Origin: Chitinophaga sancti
Lineage (GTDB): Bacteria; Bacteroidota; Bacteroidia; Chitinophagales; Chitinophagaceae
Direction: 5' to 3'
DNA length: 64,000 bases
NCBI RefSeq assembly: GCF_034087045.1
Contig: NZ_CP139247.1
Location: 5,730,001-5,794,000 of the forward strand
Made by a program: the position numbers and the translations under genes. Shown piece after piece: positions 36,261 to 44,333 of this stretch (the stretch's first letter is position 1; the number at the start of each line of letters is the position of its first letter). Below the pieces are notes generated by a model. It was not told where the DNA came from. It searched no databases and saw only the letters and a program-made list of their open reading frames with translations.

Positions 36261-36414
36261 CTTATGCCACAGATGTAGTACTTTTTTATCTATTTCATTG
36301 CATTTAAATCATAGAATGCATGGGATAAGGTGGTTAGCGGGATGATACTTTTCATGCAAAGGAGGCGCATGAAAGTAACATATTGATTTTAAATTATGTA
36401 ACTTTATTCATTTT

Positions 36415-36738
36415 ATGGACTATACTTTTAATGTAAACTGGCAGGGAAATGTGGTAGGAGCAATTACTAATCTTTTTCAGGACATGTGATATCTGAGTGG
36501 TGATTGGGAAAGATTTGAGACAGCCGAAACTGAAAAATTTGAACAATTGGTAATCAATTTTAACCGGGAAGCTTTTGGGAAAGATCCGGTTGCGTATTCG
36601 GTGAAAGTGATTTTATTTAATATAAATCATCCTGAGAGAAGGCCCTATTGTCTGGCTACTGCTCTTAATGAAAATAAAATTTCATTGAGGCATATAATCG
36701 CAAAAGATGCGCTGGATAAATTCTTTCCTGGCAGATGA
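36415..36738 (+). pseudogene. Small gene interrupted by in-frame UGA
   Basis: From ATG 36415 the frame reads MDYTFNVNWQGNVVGAITNL FQDM, then TGA (36487-36489), then continues YLSGDWERFETAETEKFEQL and to the end at 36738 without another stop. Total 107 codons with one internal TGA at codon 25, most simply a TGG to TGA change. The composition is coding-like on both sides. Family not recognised. Read-through or recoding is possible but not expected here. Confidence 0.6.
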
Positions 36739-36774
36739 TAACCATGTGATATGAAATGGTCCCCCTATATATCC

Positions 36775-37296
36775 CTATTTTAATGCTTCGAATACTACCG
36801 CTGAAGTTCTTGTTTTCCCCACCTTCCGCTTTGATGGCTCCTTTAACTTATTTGTAAAATATAACCCTACCTGTACCGCCATTTCACAGAATAAACGGGC
36901 TAGTGCAATCGGGATGTGGAAGAACTGCTGGATTTTACCAACGAATATCTTGTCTGGGTCTGTCTGCTTTATAATACCCAGTTTTCGATCAATCACCCTG
37001 ATGATCCATAGTGGAAATAATCTGGAGCGTATCTGATCAATAAAATCTGCCATCCTTTCCTTAAAGGTTCTTTTTTTCAGCATCCTGGCAACCTCCGCCC
37101 ATTGCGTCTCTACACGTAAATCATCCAGCATATCATTGGTATAATTTCCAAGGCCTTCATAGAACTCCGCAATAACTCCCTTGCCCTTACAAGTTTCCTG
37201 AAAGACCTTTTCAAGCCATTCTTCTTCAGGATCACTCAGCCCCCCCAACTGCTTTCGCAATAGCAAAGTATAAACGTATTCCTGATCATACTTCAT
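36775..37296 (-). CDS. Protein with FecR-like N-terminal segment
   Basis: 173 residues. Residues 8-32 (YTLLLRKQLGGLSDPEEEWL) resemble the short N-terminal anti-sigma segment of FecR proteins, but the FecR membrane helix and periplasmic beta-domain are absent. The remainder is basic and helical with no clear transmembrane span. No partner sigma factor is visible. Could be a truncated or unrelated family member. ATG 37296. Confidence 0.5.
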   Translation of the reverse strand: MKYDQEYVYTLLLRKQLGGLSDPEEEWLEKVFQETCKGKGVIAEFYEGLGNYTNDMLDDLRVETQWAEVARMLKKRTFKERMADFIDQIRSRLFPLWIIRVIDRKLGIIKQTDPDKIFVGKIQQFFHIPIALARLFCEMAVQVGLYFTNKLKEPSKRKVGKTRTSAVVFEALK

Positions 37297-37477
37297 TTAA
37301 ACTACTATTTTGGTTGATGTACAAGGATACAAAATAAAAAGTCCAATCCGGTTAACGTAAGGTTAACAGCCTTTAAAAATTCAGGTCAGGTGGTTTATAA
37401 AAAATCGCCCCCCTACATTAGGATAAAAGGGGATTTTTCCCGTATAGTATCAGGGTTTCCCCCTCAGGGAGATGATT

Positions 37478-37485
37478 TATCTTTG
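37478..37485 (+). promoter_or_regulatory. -7 promoter element (TATCTTTG)
   Basis: Perfect TAnnTTTG, 36 nt before the ATG at 37522. Confidence 0.6.
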
Positions 37486-37521
37486 CTAATAAATTATTAA
37501 TTAAATAAAAATTCATCCTTT

Positions 37522-37773
37522 ATGGCACATCCCGTTTTAAATGAAGACTGGTCAGATTATGACAACAAAAAGAAGAAAAAAGAGGACCGATTGTTCTTCT
37601 CTTGTGAAGAACAATGGGAGGTGGATTATCTCGTAAAAAAACTAAAGCGCTATTACCCCGCCAAAACTGAAACCCAAATCAGGAGCGCAATTGAAAGCTG
37701 CTGCAGAACAGTTCGTGCACCAAGGCCGAGAACGGAATTTGTTGCATGTGTAACCAGTAGGTTAGATTCCTGA
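37522..37773 (+). CDS. Small unknown protein
   Basis: 83 residues. Acidic/polar start (WSDYDNKKKKKEDRLFFSCE) then a basic helical part (VDYLVKKLKRYYPAKTETQI) and a CC pair. No family assigned, but the clear promoter box upstream and terminator downstream make it a likely monocistronic gene. Cytoplasmic. Confidence 0.65.
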   Translation: MAHPVLNEDWSDYDNKKKKKEDRLFFSCEEQWEVDYLVKKLKRYYPAKTETQIRSAIESCCRTVRAPRPRTEFVACVTSRLDS

Positions 37774-37789
37774 AGTATCTCCTTACAAG

Positions 37790-37827
37790 GAAAAGGTCGC
37801 CTCAATAAAAACTGAGACGACCTTTTC
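37790..37827. terminator. Terminator between convergent genes
   Basis: 15-bp stem with one mismatch (37790-37804 with 37813-37827), 8-nt loop, flanking A/T tracts. Confidence 0.75.
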
Positions 37828-37843
37828 AAAAATTAATTGCTAA

Positions 37844-38860
37844 TTACTTCTTATCCGCCACAAACTTTCCACCATCCACATCCTTCAAAAAACCCACCAG
37901 ATTCGTAAAATACCGCTGCTGATCATCATACATAGACATATGAGACCCATTCGGACACAAATACAATCTGCTATTCGGCAATAACTGCGCTTCCCGCTTC
38001 ATACCCTCCGGACTCATTTCATCATGCATCCCTCCTAACACCAACACAGGGGTCTTAATATCCGGCAGTTTATCCCAGAATTCCCAGTTCTTAAAATTTC
38101 CGGTCACATGAAATTCATCTACTCCCTGCATCTGTATATAAATCGTATGATTCGCCTTCTTAAACGCTCTGAGCAAAGGCTCCGGCCAACTTTCCACTGG
38201 CAACCTGCAAATCGCCTGTGTATATAGCTTATTCATCAACAAGTCATTGTACTCAGGCGAGTCATATTTTTTCAATTTATCCAATGAATCATAAACAGCA
38301 AGATCCCTTGCTGAGAAGAATTGCGCCTTCAGTTGTTTGGTATAGGTGGTATAATCAATCATCCCGGCTGTCATATTGGATAATACAGCACCTTTAACAT
38401 GGGATTGATACTTATGCAAGTACTCCATAGCCAGCATGCCGCCCCATGAATGACCAACTATATAAAAACTATCCAGGTGCAGGCCTTTCCGCACCTGTTC
38501 TAATTCCTCCACATAATTGGATACCGTCCAAAGGGTGGTGTCGGACGGCTGGTCAGAATTGCCGCATCCTAACTGGTCATAGTAGTAGATCTCCATCCCT
38601 TCTTTAGGCAGAAAATTTTCGAAACATTCCATGTAATCATGGCTAAAACCAGGACCTCCGTGTAACAGTAATACTTTAATTTTACCATCACCCACTTTTT
38701 TGGTCCATACATGGTATTTACCATCTACTTCGATCAATTTGTTCCCCCCGGTTTTAATTTCGGTTGTGTCTTCAGTACTTGATGTTAGAGCTGGGTTAGT
38801 AGCAGGTTGCTTGCAGGCAAAAAAGGACATTGCCGCGAAAACTAAAAGTGTTCTTGTCAT
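37844..38860 (-). CDS. Alpha/beta-hydrolase, proline iminopeptidase type, lipoprotein
   Basis: 338 residues. The N-terminus MTRTLLVFAAMSFFACKQ has a lipobox (FFAC, Cys16), so membrane-anchored on the outside of the inner membrane or the outer membrane. Family S33: oxyanion HGGPGFSHDYM, nucleophile GHSWGG, acid near GMHDEMSP, His in NGSHMSM. Cleaves N-terminal proline or similar from peptides, or acts as a related esterase. Monocistronic. Confidence 0.85.
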   Translation of the reverse strand: MTRTLLVFAAMSFFACKQPATNPALTSSTEDTTEIKTGGNKLIEVDGKYHVWTKKVGDGKIKVLLLHGGPGFSHDYMECFENFLPKEGMEIYYYDQLGCGNSDQPSDTTLWTVSNYVEELEQVRKGLHLDSFYIVGHSWGGMLAMEYLHKYQSHVKGAVLSNMTAGMIDYTTYTKQLKAQFFSARDLAVYDSLDKLKKYDSPEYNDLLMNKLYTQAICRLPVESWPEPLLRAFKKANHTIYIQMQGVDEFHVTGNFKNWEFWDKLPDIKTPVLVLGGMHDEMSPEGMKREAQLLPNSRLYLCPNGSHMSMYDDQQRYFTNLVGFLKDVDGGKFVADKK

Positions 38861-39015
38861 GGTTAAATTTATAATACTCCGTAAAATAGGGATTTCCTTG
38901 ATCTACAGCTAATATTATGTTTCACTGCTATAGTACTAGTACTCAATTTGCCCGGAAATAAACATCCCACCTACTGACCTTCCACCGCCGGCCTTTGCCA
39001 TTATCAATAAACCAG

Positions 39016-39213
39016 ATGATAACTTTCAGAATCAATATTGCCCAGCAAATCCTGACCGATCTTCAACAACGAATAGCTCATCGCCGACAAATGCCGGCAG
39101 GAGCGCACTTTACAGCAGGGGAACACCCTGCGTTACTGGCGGATGATTTGCGGAGGTTCTTTTACCACGCTCCTCTCCCTTTTAGGATTTCAGAAATAAT
39201 TATTAAATATTAA
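39016..39213 (+). pseudogene. Epoxide hydrolase fossil with internal deletion
   Basis: From ATG 39016 the frame reads MITFRINIAQQILTDLQQRI (start of the epoxide-hydrolase N-terminal domain) and passes straight into GAHFTAGEHPALLADDLRRF F, the C-terminal catalytic-His segment of the same family (GGHFxAxExPELLxxDLRxFF). About 300 residues between are missing, but the frame is kept. Fifteen further residues precede the stop. Confidence 0.6.
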
Positions 39214-39243
39214 TTTAGCCCCTCAAAATTAAACAACAACACT

Positions 39244-39528
39244 ATGAGTACAGTTTCGCACAATGTATATTTTGAAGGAAAAGTGCAAAGCCTCGGTATC
39301 GAAGTAGAAAAAGGGAAAGCAACTGTCGGCGTAATGAAAAAGGGAACGTATGTATTCAACACCGGATCGCCTGAAACAATGGTCATTGTGTTAGGCGAAA
39401 TGAGTGCAAAAGTGAAAGGTGGTGAGTGGGTGAAATACAAGCAGAACGAGCGTTTTGATGTGTCTGAAAACTCTTCATTTGAAGTAAATTGCGAAACAGA
39501 TGTAGCATATATCTGTTTCTACAATTAA
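39244..39528 (+). CDS. ppnP: Pyrimidine/purine nucleoside phosphorylase
   Basis: 94 residues, the full length of the PpnP (former DUF1255) cupin family: VYFEGKVQSLGIEVEKGKAT, GVMKKGTYVFNTGSPETMVI, FDVSENSSFEVNC. Splits ribonucleosides with phosphate into base and ribose-1-phosphate; cytoplasmic salvage. Monocistronic with a strong terminator. Confidence 0.92.
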   Translation: MSTVSHNVYFEGKVQSLGIEVEKGKATVGVMKKGTYVFNTGSPETMVIVLGEMSAKVKGGEWVKYKQNERFDVSENSSFEVNCETDVAYICFYN

Positions 39529-39572
39529 AATATTTGAATGCCGGAGAGGTAGCCCCCGGCATTCAAATATTT
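39528..39572 (+). terminator. Terminator after ppnP
   Basis: Perfect 17-bp stem (39528-39544 with 39556-39572), 11-nt loop. The stem overlaps the stop codon. Confidence 0.8.
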
Positions 39573-39659
39573 AATTATCAATGTTAATCCTTTATCTATC
39601 GACACTCTCCTAAAACTAAAATTTTTGACTATCTTACATTCTCCATTAAAACTCAACCC

Positions 39660-39815
39660 ATGACCCACGTTCTCATTCTCGGAGGCACGAACTTCATTGG
39701 CCGCAATCTCATCGAAAAACTAAAAAACTTCCCGCAATACGACCTTACCCTGTTCAACCGTCAGCAAACCGCCCCTGCCCTATTTCCGGATATCAAAACT
39801 ATCAAAGGTGACATA
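39660..39815 (+). pseudogene. NAD-dependent epimerase, 5' fragment
   Basis: ATG 39660: THVLILGGTNFIGRNLIEKL, the GGTNFIG dinucleotide-binding start of SDR epimerases, continuing to DIKTIKGD (~51 residues). The frame then runs into DNA that is antisense to the intact NUDIX gene, so the remaining ~270 residues are lost. The break point is near 39815. Confidence 0.7.
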
Positions 39816-39818
39816 TCC

Positions 39819-40220
39819 TTATACCAACCCATCCTCCTTCAACTTCCCAAACGCGATCAACACGCCCGGCACCTGCTTCTCCTCCCTCTCATAACTCTCC
39901 AGATCAAAAAACCTTACCTCCCCTATCTCCGCCGAAGGCATCACCTCCTGCCTTAACTCATGCAAAAAACAATCCTGCTCCATCATCATATCCACCTCTC
40001 CAAATGCCGGCGCCGTTATATGATAATACCACTTCAACTCCTCCAAAGGAATTAATATATTCAACTCCTCCTGCACCTCCCGCTGCATAGCCGCCACTGC
40101 CGTCTCTCCTGCATCAATCTTCCCGCCCGGCAAGTACCACGCCTGCTTATTCTTACTAAAAGCCAATAATAACTTCCTGTTTTGGACCACCACCAATCCG
40201 GCTGTATATATACATTTCAT
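39819..40220 (-). CDS. NUDIX hydrolase
   Basis: 133 residues. NUDIX box GGKIDAGETAVAAMQREVQEEL (residues ~32-53, pattern Gx5Ex7REVxEEL intact). Hydrolyses a nucleoside diphosphate linked to another moiety; substrate unknown. A perfect TATCTTTG box (40225-40232) ends 4 nt before the ATG. Its 3' end abuts the truncated epimerase, so it marks the deletion border. Confidence 0.88.
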   Translation of the reverse strand: MKCIYTAGLVVVQNRKLLLAFSKNKQAWYLPGGKIDAGETAVAAMQREVQEELNILIPLEELKWYYHITAPAFGEVDMMMEQDCFLHELRQEVMPSAEIGEVRFFDLESYEREEKQVPGVLIAFGKLKEDGLV

Positions 40221-40224
40221 CCCA

Positions 40225-40232
40225 CAAAGATA
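40225..40232 (-). promoter_or_regulatory. -7 promoter element (TATCTTTG)
   Basis: Perfect TAnnTTTG on the minus strand ending 4 nt before the NUDIX ATG at 40220; predicts a leaderless message. Confidence 0.65.
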
Positions 40233-40466
40233 AAATCAGAAGGTCAAAATCCACTATTCAAAACTGAAATTACATAAATCATCACTTGTATATACTGCAA
40301 ATGAAAACTTAGATCCACTAATAGAAAACTGAACTATCAAAAGCCAGGTCAAAAATAAATTGATTGCCCACTTCAAAGAAGATAGATCACTGCCCTATTT
40401 TGCAGAGGCGATCATTTTATTTCCCAGAATAATTCCATACCTTTTCACTACTACAATATTTAACCC

Positions 40467-40664
40467 ATGGCTTTAGACTTCACCCAACTAAACAAGGTAT
40501 TATTCCTGAATGACCTCCATGACAATATTATTGACAGAGATATCGATGGTAGGACGATCACACAACTTTTTACCACTGCGTATATATTAAAACAACTAGC
40601 CGGCAAACCCATTGAAATTATTCTGAACGACAGAAGTAGTATTCCGATGGAAAAAAACTCATAA
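40467..40664 (+). CDS. Short ORF, unknown
   Basis: 65 residues from ATG 40467 (MALDFTQLNKVLFLNDLHDN), coding-like composition but no family. It ends just before the glycosyltransferase remnant and in another frame, so it may itself be the truncated start of some gene. Confidence 0.35.
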   Translation: MALDFTQLNKVLFLNDLHDNIIDRDIDGRTITQLFTTAYILKQLAGKPIEIILNDRSSIPMEKNS

Positions 40665-40669
40665 CAAAC

Positions 40670-41077
40670 ACCAACAAAGGATTGGCCTGGATCGTACTAC
40701 CATATACATGGGTATTCCAGATCGTGGTGCCGGCGCTCGCCCCCGTTGCTGATTATCTGCTTATAGGTACCTGTATCACAGGTAACTTCCAACTTGTTCC
40801 TCTATACCTGCTATATACTTTGCTGGATGTGACAATACCCGCTTATATCCTCTTAAAACAACAGAAAAAACCAGTATTACTTAAATGGCTGGCGTTGCAA
40901 AGGTTCTTACTCAGACATCTAATGTTTTGTGCTTTCATACAGATTATGGGGAAGAACAACAACGGCTGGAGTAAAAAACCGGCGGAAGTACCCATGCGAC
41001 AGTTAATTGCCTTACCACCCTGGTTGCATCTGCATCTGGTAGTTCCAAAATTAATTATTCAGGCAACCCATCGGTGA
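40670..41077 (+). pseudogene. Family-2 glycosyltransferase C-terminal fragment
   Basis: The frame NTNKGLAWIVLPYTWVFQIV, VPALAPVADYLLI..., LYTLLDVTIPAYILL and LKWLALQRFLLRHLMFCAFI matches the last membrane helices and the LQRFxYRQLMY motif of membrane glycosyltransferases (polysaccharide synthases). The whole catalytic domain is missing and no proper start codon exists (TTG at 40682 only). Confidence 0.65.
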
Positions 41078-41164
41078 CTAAAAAAATAAGTGGTAGTGCG
41101 AAAGTGAGAAAAGCACACTAACTTATCAGACCAGCGTTTTTCTCCGGCCTGTTTATTTTTTCAA

Positions 41165-41172
41165 TATATTTG
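41165..41172 (+). promoter_or_regulatory. -7 promoter element (TATATTTG)
   Basis: Perfect TAnnTTTG ending 21 nt before the ATG at 41194. Confidence 0.6.
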
Positions 41173-41193
41173 GCTCCACACCAAATCACCAGT

Positions 41194-42393
41194 ATGTTAT
41201 ATATCGCACTGATTCGGGAAGAAAAACAGCCCCACGATAATCGCGTCGCCTTTACTCCACAACAATGTCAATGGATTGCACATCACTACCCCCAGGTCAC
41301 CATCGTCGTACAGCCCTCCCCATGGCGCTGCTACAAGGATGAAGAATATGAGAGAGCCGGCATCACGCTGTCAGAAGACCTGTCTCACTGCCAGATCCTG
41401 CTTGGTATTAAAGAAGTGCCTGCTGAAAAATTACTGCCAGGTAAGACATATTTATTCTTTTCTCATACACGGAAAAAACAACCACAGAACCAGCAGATGC
41501 TGAAAACCATCCTGGAAAAGAAAATCAACCTCATCGATTATGAATGCCTCGTCCATCCCGATGGACAAAGGATATTGGGGTTTGGTTTCTTTGCCGGCGT
41601 AGTAGGCGCCCACAATGGTTTGCTGGCTTATGGCCGGAAAACAGGCACGTTCTCACTCACACCGGTCTACGCCTGCCATGATTTTAAAGAACTGATCAAC
41701 CATTATTTCGGCGCCAAACTACCACCGCTGAAGATTGTGATCACTGGTTCAGGCCGGGTGGCTGCTGGTACCCTGGAAGTAATGGGCTTACTGGGTATTA
41801 AATACCTGCCACCAGAAGAGTTCCTGATCAACTCCTACACCTATCCTGTATACACCCAGTTAAAAGCCGGGGAGCTCTACCTGAGAAAGTCCGATAAGAC
41901 CTACGGCAGGGAAGATTTCCACCTGCACCCTGATCAATATGATTGCCGGTTTATGCCTTTTGTAACGGCATCGGATATTCTCATGAATGGGATCTATTGG
42001 GATGAACGCATCCCACCACTGTTCACCTGGGAAGATCTGGCGAAAAGCAACTTCAGGATCAAAGTGATTGCTGATATCACGGATGATACAAATGGATCCG
42101 TACCCTGTAACCTGGGTGACTGCACCATTGAGGAGCCGGTATATGGCGTGAACCGGCACACAAGGCAACAAACAGCCCCATACCTGCAGGATACTGTCGA
42201 TATGATGTGTGTGAGCAATCTGCCAAATGAATTGCCAAGAGATGCCTCGCAGTATTTCGGAGATCAGTTGATGAAGTATGTATTTGATGATTTATTAAAG
42301 TCGGAGAGTACAATCATTCACAATGCAACTATTGCCACAAATGGGGCGCTTACAGAACGTTTTAGTTACCTGGAGGATTATGTATCACAATAA
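41194..42393 (+). CDS. Saccharopine dehydrogenase-like (AlaDH/PNT-type) oxidoreductase
   Basis: 399 residues from ATG 41194; a TTG eight codons upstream is unlikely because it overlaps the promoter box. N-terminal alanine-dehydrogenase/PNT-type domain (LIREEKQPHDNRVAFTPQQC) with HTRKKQPQN in the substrate region, then a nucleotide-binding domain with VITGSGRVAAGTLEVMGLLG. Resembles NAD-dependent, lysine-forming saccharopine dehydrogenases (LYS1 type). Substrate is inferred, not shown. Monocistronic. Confidence 0.78.
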   Translation: MLYIALIREEKQPHDNRVAFTPQQCQWIAHHYPQVTIVVQPSPWRCYKDEEYERAGITLSEDLSHCQILLGIKEVPAEKLLPGKTYLFFSHTRKKQPQNQQMLKTILEKKINLIDYECLVHPDGQRILGFGFFAGVVGAHNGLLAYGRKTGTFSLTPVYACHDFKELINHYFGAKLPPLKIVITGSGRVAAGTLEVMGLLGIKYLPPEEFLINSYTYPVYTQLKAGELYLRKSDKTYGREDFHLHPDQYDCRFMPFVTASDILMNGIYWDERIPPLFTWEDLAKSNFRIKVIADITDDTNGSVPCNLGDCTIEEPVYGVNRHTRQQTAPYLQDTVDMMCVSNLPNELPRDASQYFGDQLMKYVFDDLLKSESTIIHNATIATNGALTERFSYLEDYVSQ

Positions 42394-42396
42394 AGA

Positions 42397-42430
42397 AAAA
42401 GGCGTCTCAATCGTAATTGAGACGCCTTTT
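42397..42430. terminator. Terminator between convergent genes
   Basis: Perfect 15-bp stem (42397-42411 with 42416-42430), CGTA loop, A run before and T run at the end. Confidence 0.85.
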
Positions 42431-42441
42431 AAGTATATCTT

Positions 42442-42942
42442 TTAGGCACGCAGCCATTTCTTCATAGGAGGAAAATCTTCTTTGTCACCTTCCTTCGTCA
42501 TCATGCCCACACTCTGTAACATTAATATTCCTATATAATCATTCATACGACAGCTTTCCATGATATCACTACTGCCACCCCTGTAACCTTCTTCATGAAA
42601 AACATAATCAGGGTCTATATCAAGGTGCAGGCAGGCCGCGTATGACCAGGCGATCGCCATAATCTCTTCGGCCTCCCTGTCTTTCCGCTTGATAATCGCA
42701 TTTTCTGTTAAACGGGAGCGATCCTTAGTAGATACGACGGCAACATGGCCCGCTTCATGGAGTATATCTCCCGGGTATTTCAACGTATTCCTGTCGATAA
42801 TGATAGTACCATTTTCAATCAGGAAACCCGGTAAAAAACTATCGTCGCCTAAACTCCTGAATATTGTTTGAATGCCGATAGCATTCAGGAAGGTAATACA
42901 TTTCTCAAATGTGACTATGTCATCATGTTCATTATTATTCAT
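42442..42942 (-). CDS. Unknown protein with HExxH metallopeptidase-like motif
   Basis: 166 residues from ATG 42942; a TTG 14 codons upstream also keeps the frame. DILHEAGHVAV contains HEAGH, a zinc-binding HExxH, and a later Glu-rich helix (REAEEIMAIAWSYAACLHLD) that could give the third ligand, the layout of small IrrE/ImmA-like or similar peptidases. No signal peptide. Activity not proven. Confidence 0.65.
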   Translation of the reverse strand: MNNNEHDDIVTFEKCITFLNAIGIQTIFRSLGDDSFLPGFLIENGTIIIDRNTLKYPGDILHEAGHVAVVSTKDRSRLTENAIIKRKDREAEEIMAIAWSYAACLHLDIDPDYVFHEEGYRGGSSDIMESCRMNDYIGILMLQSVGMMTKEGDKEDFPPMKKWLRA

Positions 42943-42996
42943 ATTCGCGGAAGATACGAATAACCACTGGAAATACCCGTCCAAAGATTATAATGC

Positions 42997-43032
42997 AAAG
43001 AGCGTGTATCAAAAATCAGATACACGCTCTTT
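42997..43032. terminator. Hairpin, possible terminator
   Basis: Perfect 14-bp stem (42997-43010 with 43019-43032), 8-nt loop. It lies between the metallopeptidase-like gene and the 78-bp repeats and may stop transcripts coming from mscS. Confidence 0.55.
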
Positions 43033-43033
43033 T

Positions 43034-43200
43034 AATTCGGACACCTGGTGGAGAAAATTTTCGTACATCCAATTCTCATGGACTTCCTGTAACTTATGTT
43101 ATATCCCTTTAAATTCGGACACCTGGTAGAGAGTATTTTCATACATTCAATTCTCATGACCTTCCTGTTACTTATGTTATATCCCCTTTAAATTCGGATA
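43034..43200. repeat. 78-bp direct duplication plus partial third copy
   Basis: Two copies starting ATTCGGACACCTGGT (43035 and 43113, about 78 bp each, roughly 85-90% alike by eye) and the start of a third (ATTCGGATACCAGAT, 43192). No coding capacity. Could be IS terminal repeats or a tandem duplication. Together with 42943-43033 and 43201-43262 this makes a gap of ~320 bp without a gene. Confidence 0.7.
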
Positions 43201-43262
43201 CCAGATGCAACCAGATTCCCATTTATGCCATCCTCAGGAGTTCCATTTATTTATGATATCCA

Positions 43263-44312
43263 TTAATTATTATTCGCATTGAATATCGTCTGTGTCGGAT
43301 AGGCAAACTGAATACCACGCTTCGCAAACTCTCTGAAAATAGCCAGGTTGATCACCTGTTGTATATCCATATACTTATTATAATCACCTGTCAGTACATT
43401 GTACACCACCTCAAATTTCAGACTATACGCCCCATAAGTCGCAAAATGCGCCCTGTCAAATGCAATGCCTTCCTGGGCGGTGATGATCGTTTTTAAAATA
43501 GCAGGTATCTCTTCTAACACATCGGCAGGAGTTTCATACACCACATCCAGCACAAATGCAATCCTGCGCTTCTCCATTCTTTTGAAGTTGTGAATGCGTG
43601 AGTCTGTCAATTGCTTGTTAGAAAAGATCATTTCCTCACCACTGGTGCTACGGATACGGGTTGTCTTTACACCGATCTCCATCACCGTGCCACTCTTGTC
43701 TCCTACCAGTATTGCATCACCTATCTCGAAAGGTCTGTCAAAGAAGATCACGAAATAACAAAACAAATCACTCAATATGTTCTGTGAAGCCAGTGCAATA
43801 GCCACACCACCAATACCCAAACTCGTGATGATCGTTGTCACATTGTACCCGAAATTATCCAGCAGGAACACGATCGCAATACACCATAATACAAGGTTGA
43901 TGATCATCAATATCCCCTTCACTTCACTCCTTTTTGCATCTGCATAGGATCGCTTTTGTAAATAAGAGAGCAATGCATATTCGATGAGCATTGTCAACAT
44001 CCGCAACACGAAAAAGGTATTGATCAATATCATCACACCATGCATTCCATTCGCCAGCTTTACCGGCAATGTGAGGTAATGAATACCACCATAAATCACC
44101 GAGATATACAGCGCCGGCATTATGGCCCGGTCTATGACGCTGATGATAAAATCATCTACTGTATTGACGGTTTTTTCCGCCCATTTTCTTAACCTGTGTA
44201 ATACGATACTTTTGATAATGCGGAGTGCTATCAACCCAATTACGATAACTCCAAACGCGATGATATAGGCATACAAAGTATTCCCCCAAAAGATCTGATT
44301 TAAACCTTCCAT
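43263..44312 (-). CDS. MscS-family mechanosensitive channel
   Basis: 349 residues. Four hydrophobic segments, the last being the pore helix with GIGGVAIALASQNILSDLFC, then the soluble beta-domain start FFDRPFEIGDAILVGDKSGT and the mixed C-terminal domain. Opens under hypo-osmotic tension to release solutes from the cytoplasm. Last gene after tsaD and trmN6 (21-bp gap), so probably cotranscribed with them. Confidence 0.9.
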   Translation of the reverse strand: MEGLNQIFWGNTLYAYIIAFGVIVIGLIALRIIKSIVLHRLRKWAEKTVNTVDDFIISVIDRAIMPALYISVIYGGIHYLTLPVKLANGMHGVMILINTFFVLRMLTMLIEYALLSYLQKRSYADAKRSEVKGILMIINLVLWCIAIVFLLDNFGYNVTTIITSLGIGGVAIALASQNILSDLFCYFVIFFDRPFEIGDAILVGDKSGTVMEIGVKTTRIRSTSGEEMIFSNKQLTDSRIHNFKRMEKRRIAFVLDVVYETPADVLEEIPAILKTIITAQEGIAFDRAHFATYGAYSLKFEVVYNVLTGDYNKYMDIQQVINLAIFREFAKRGIQFAYPTQTIFNANNN

Positions 44313-44333
44313 GCTGTGATGTTCTAACTAAAT

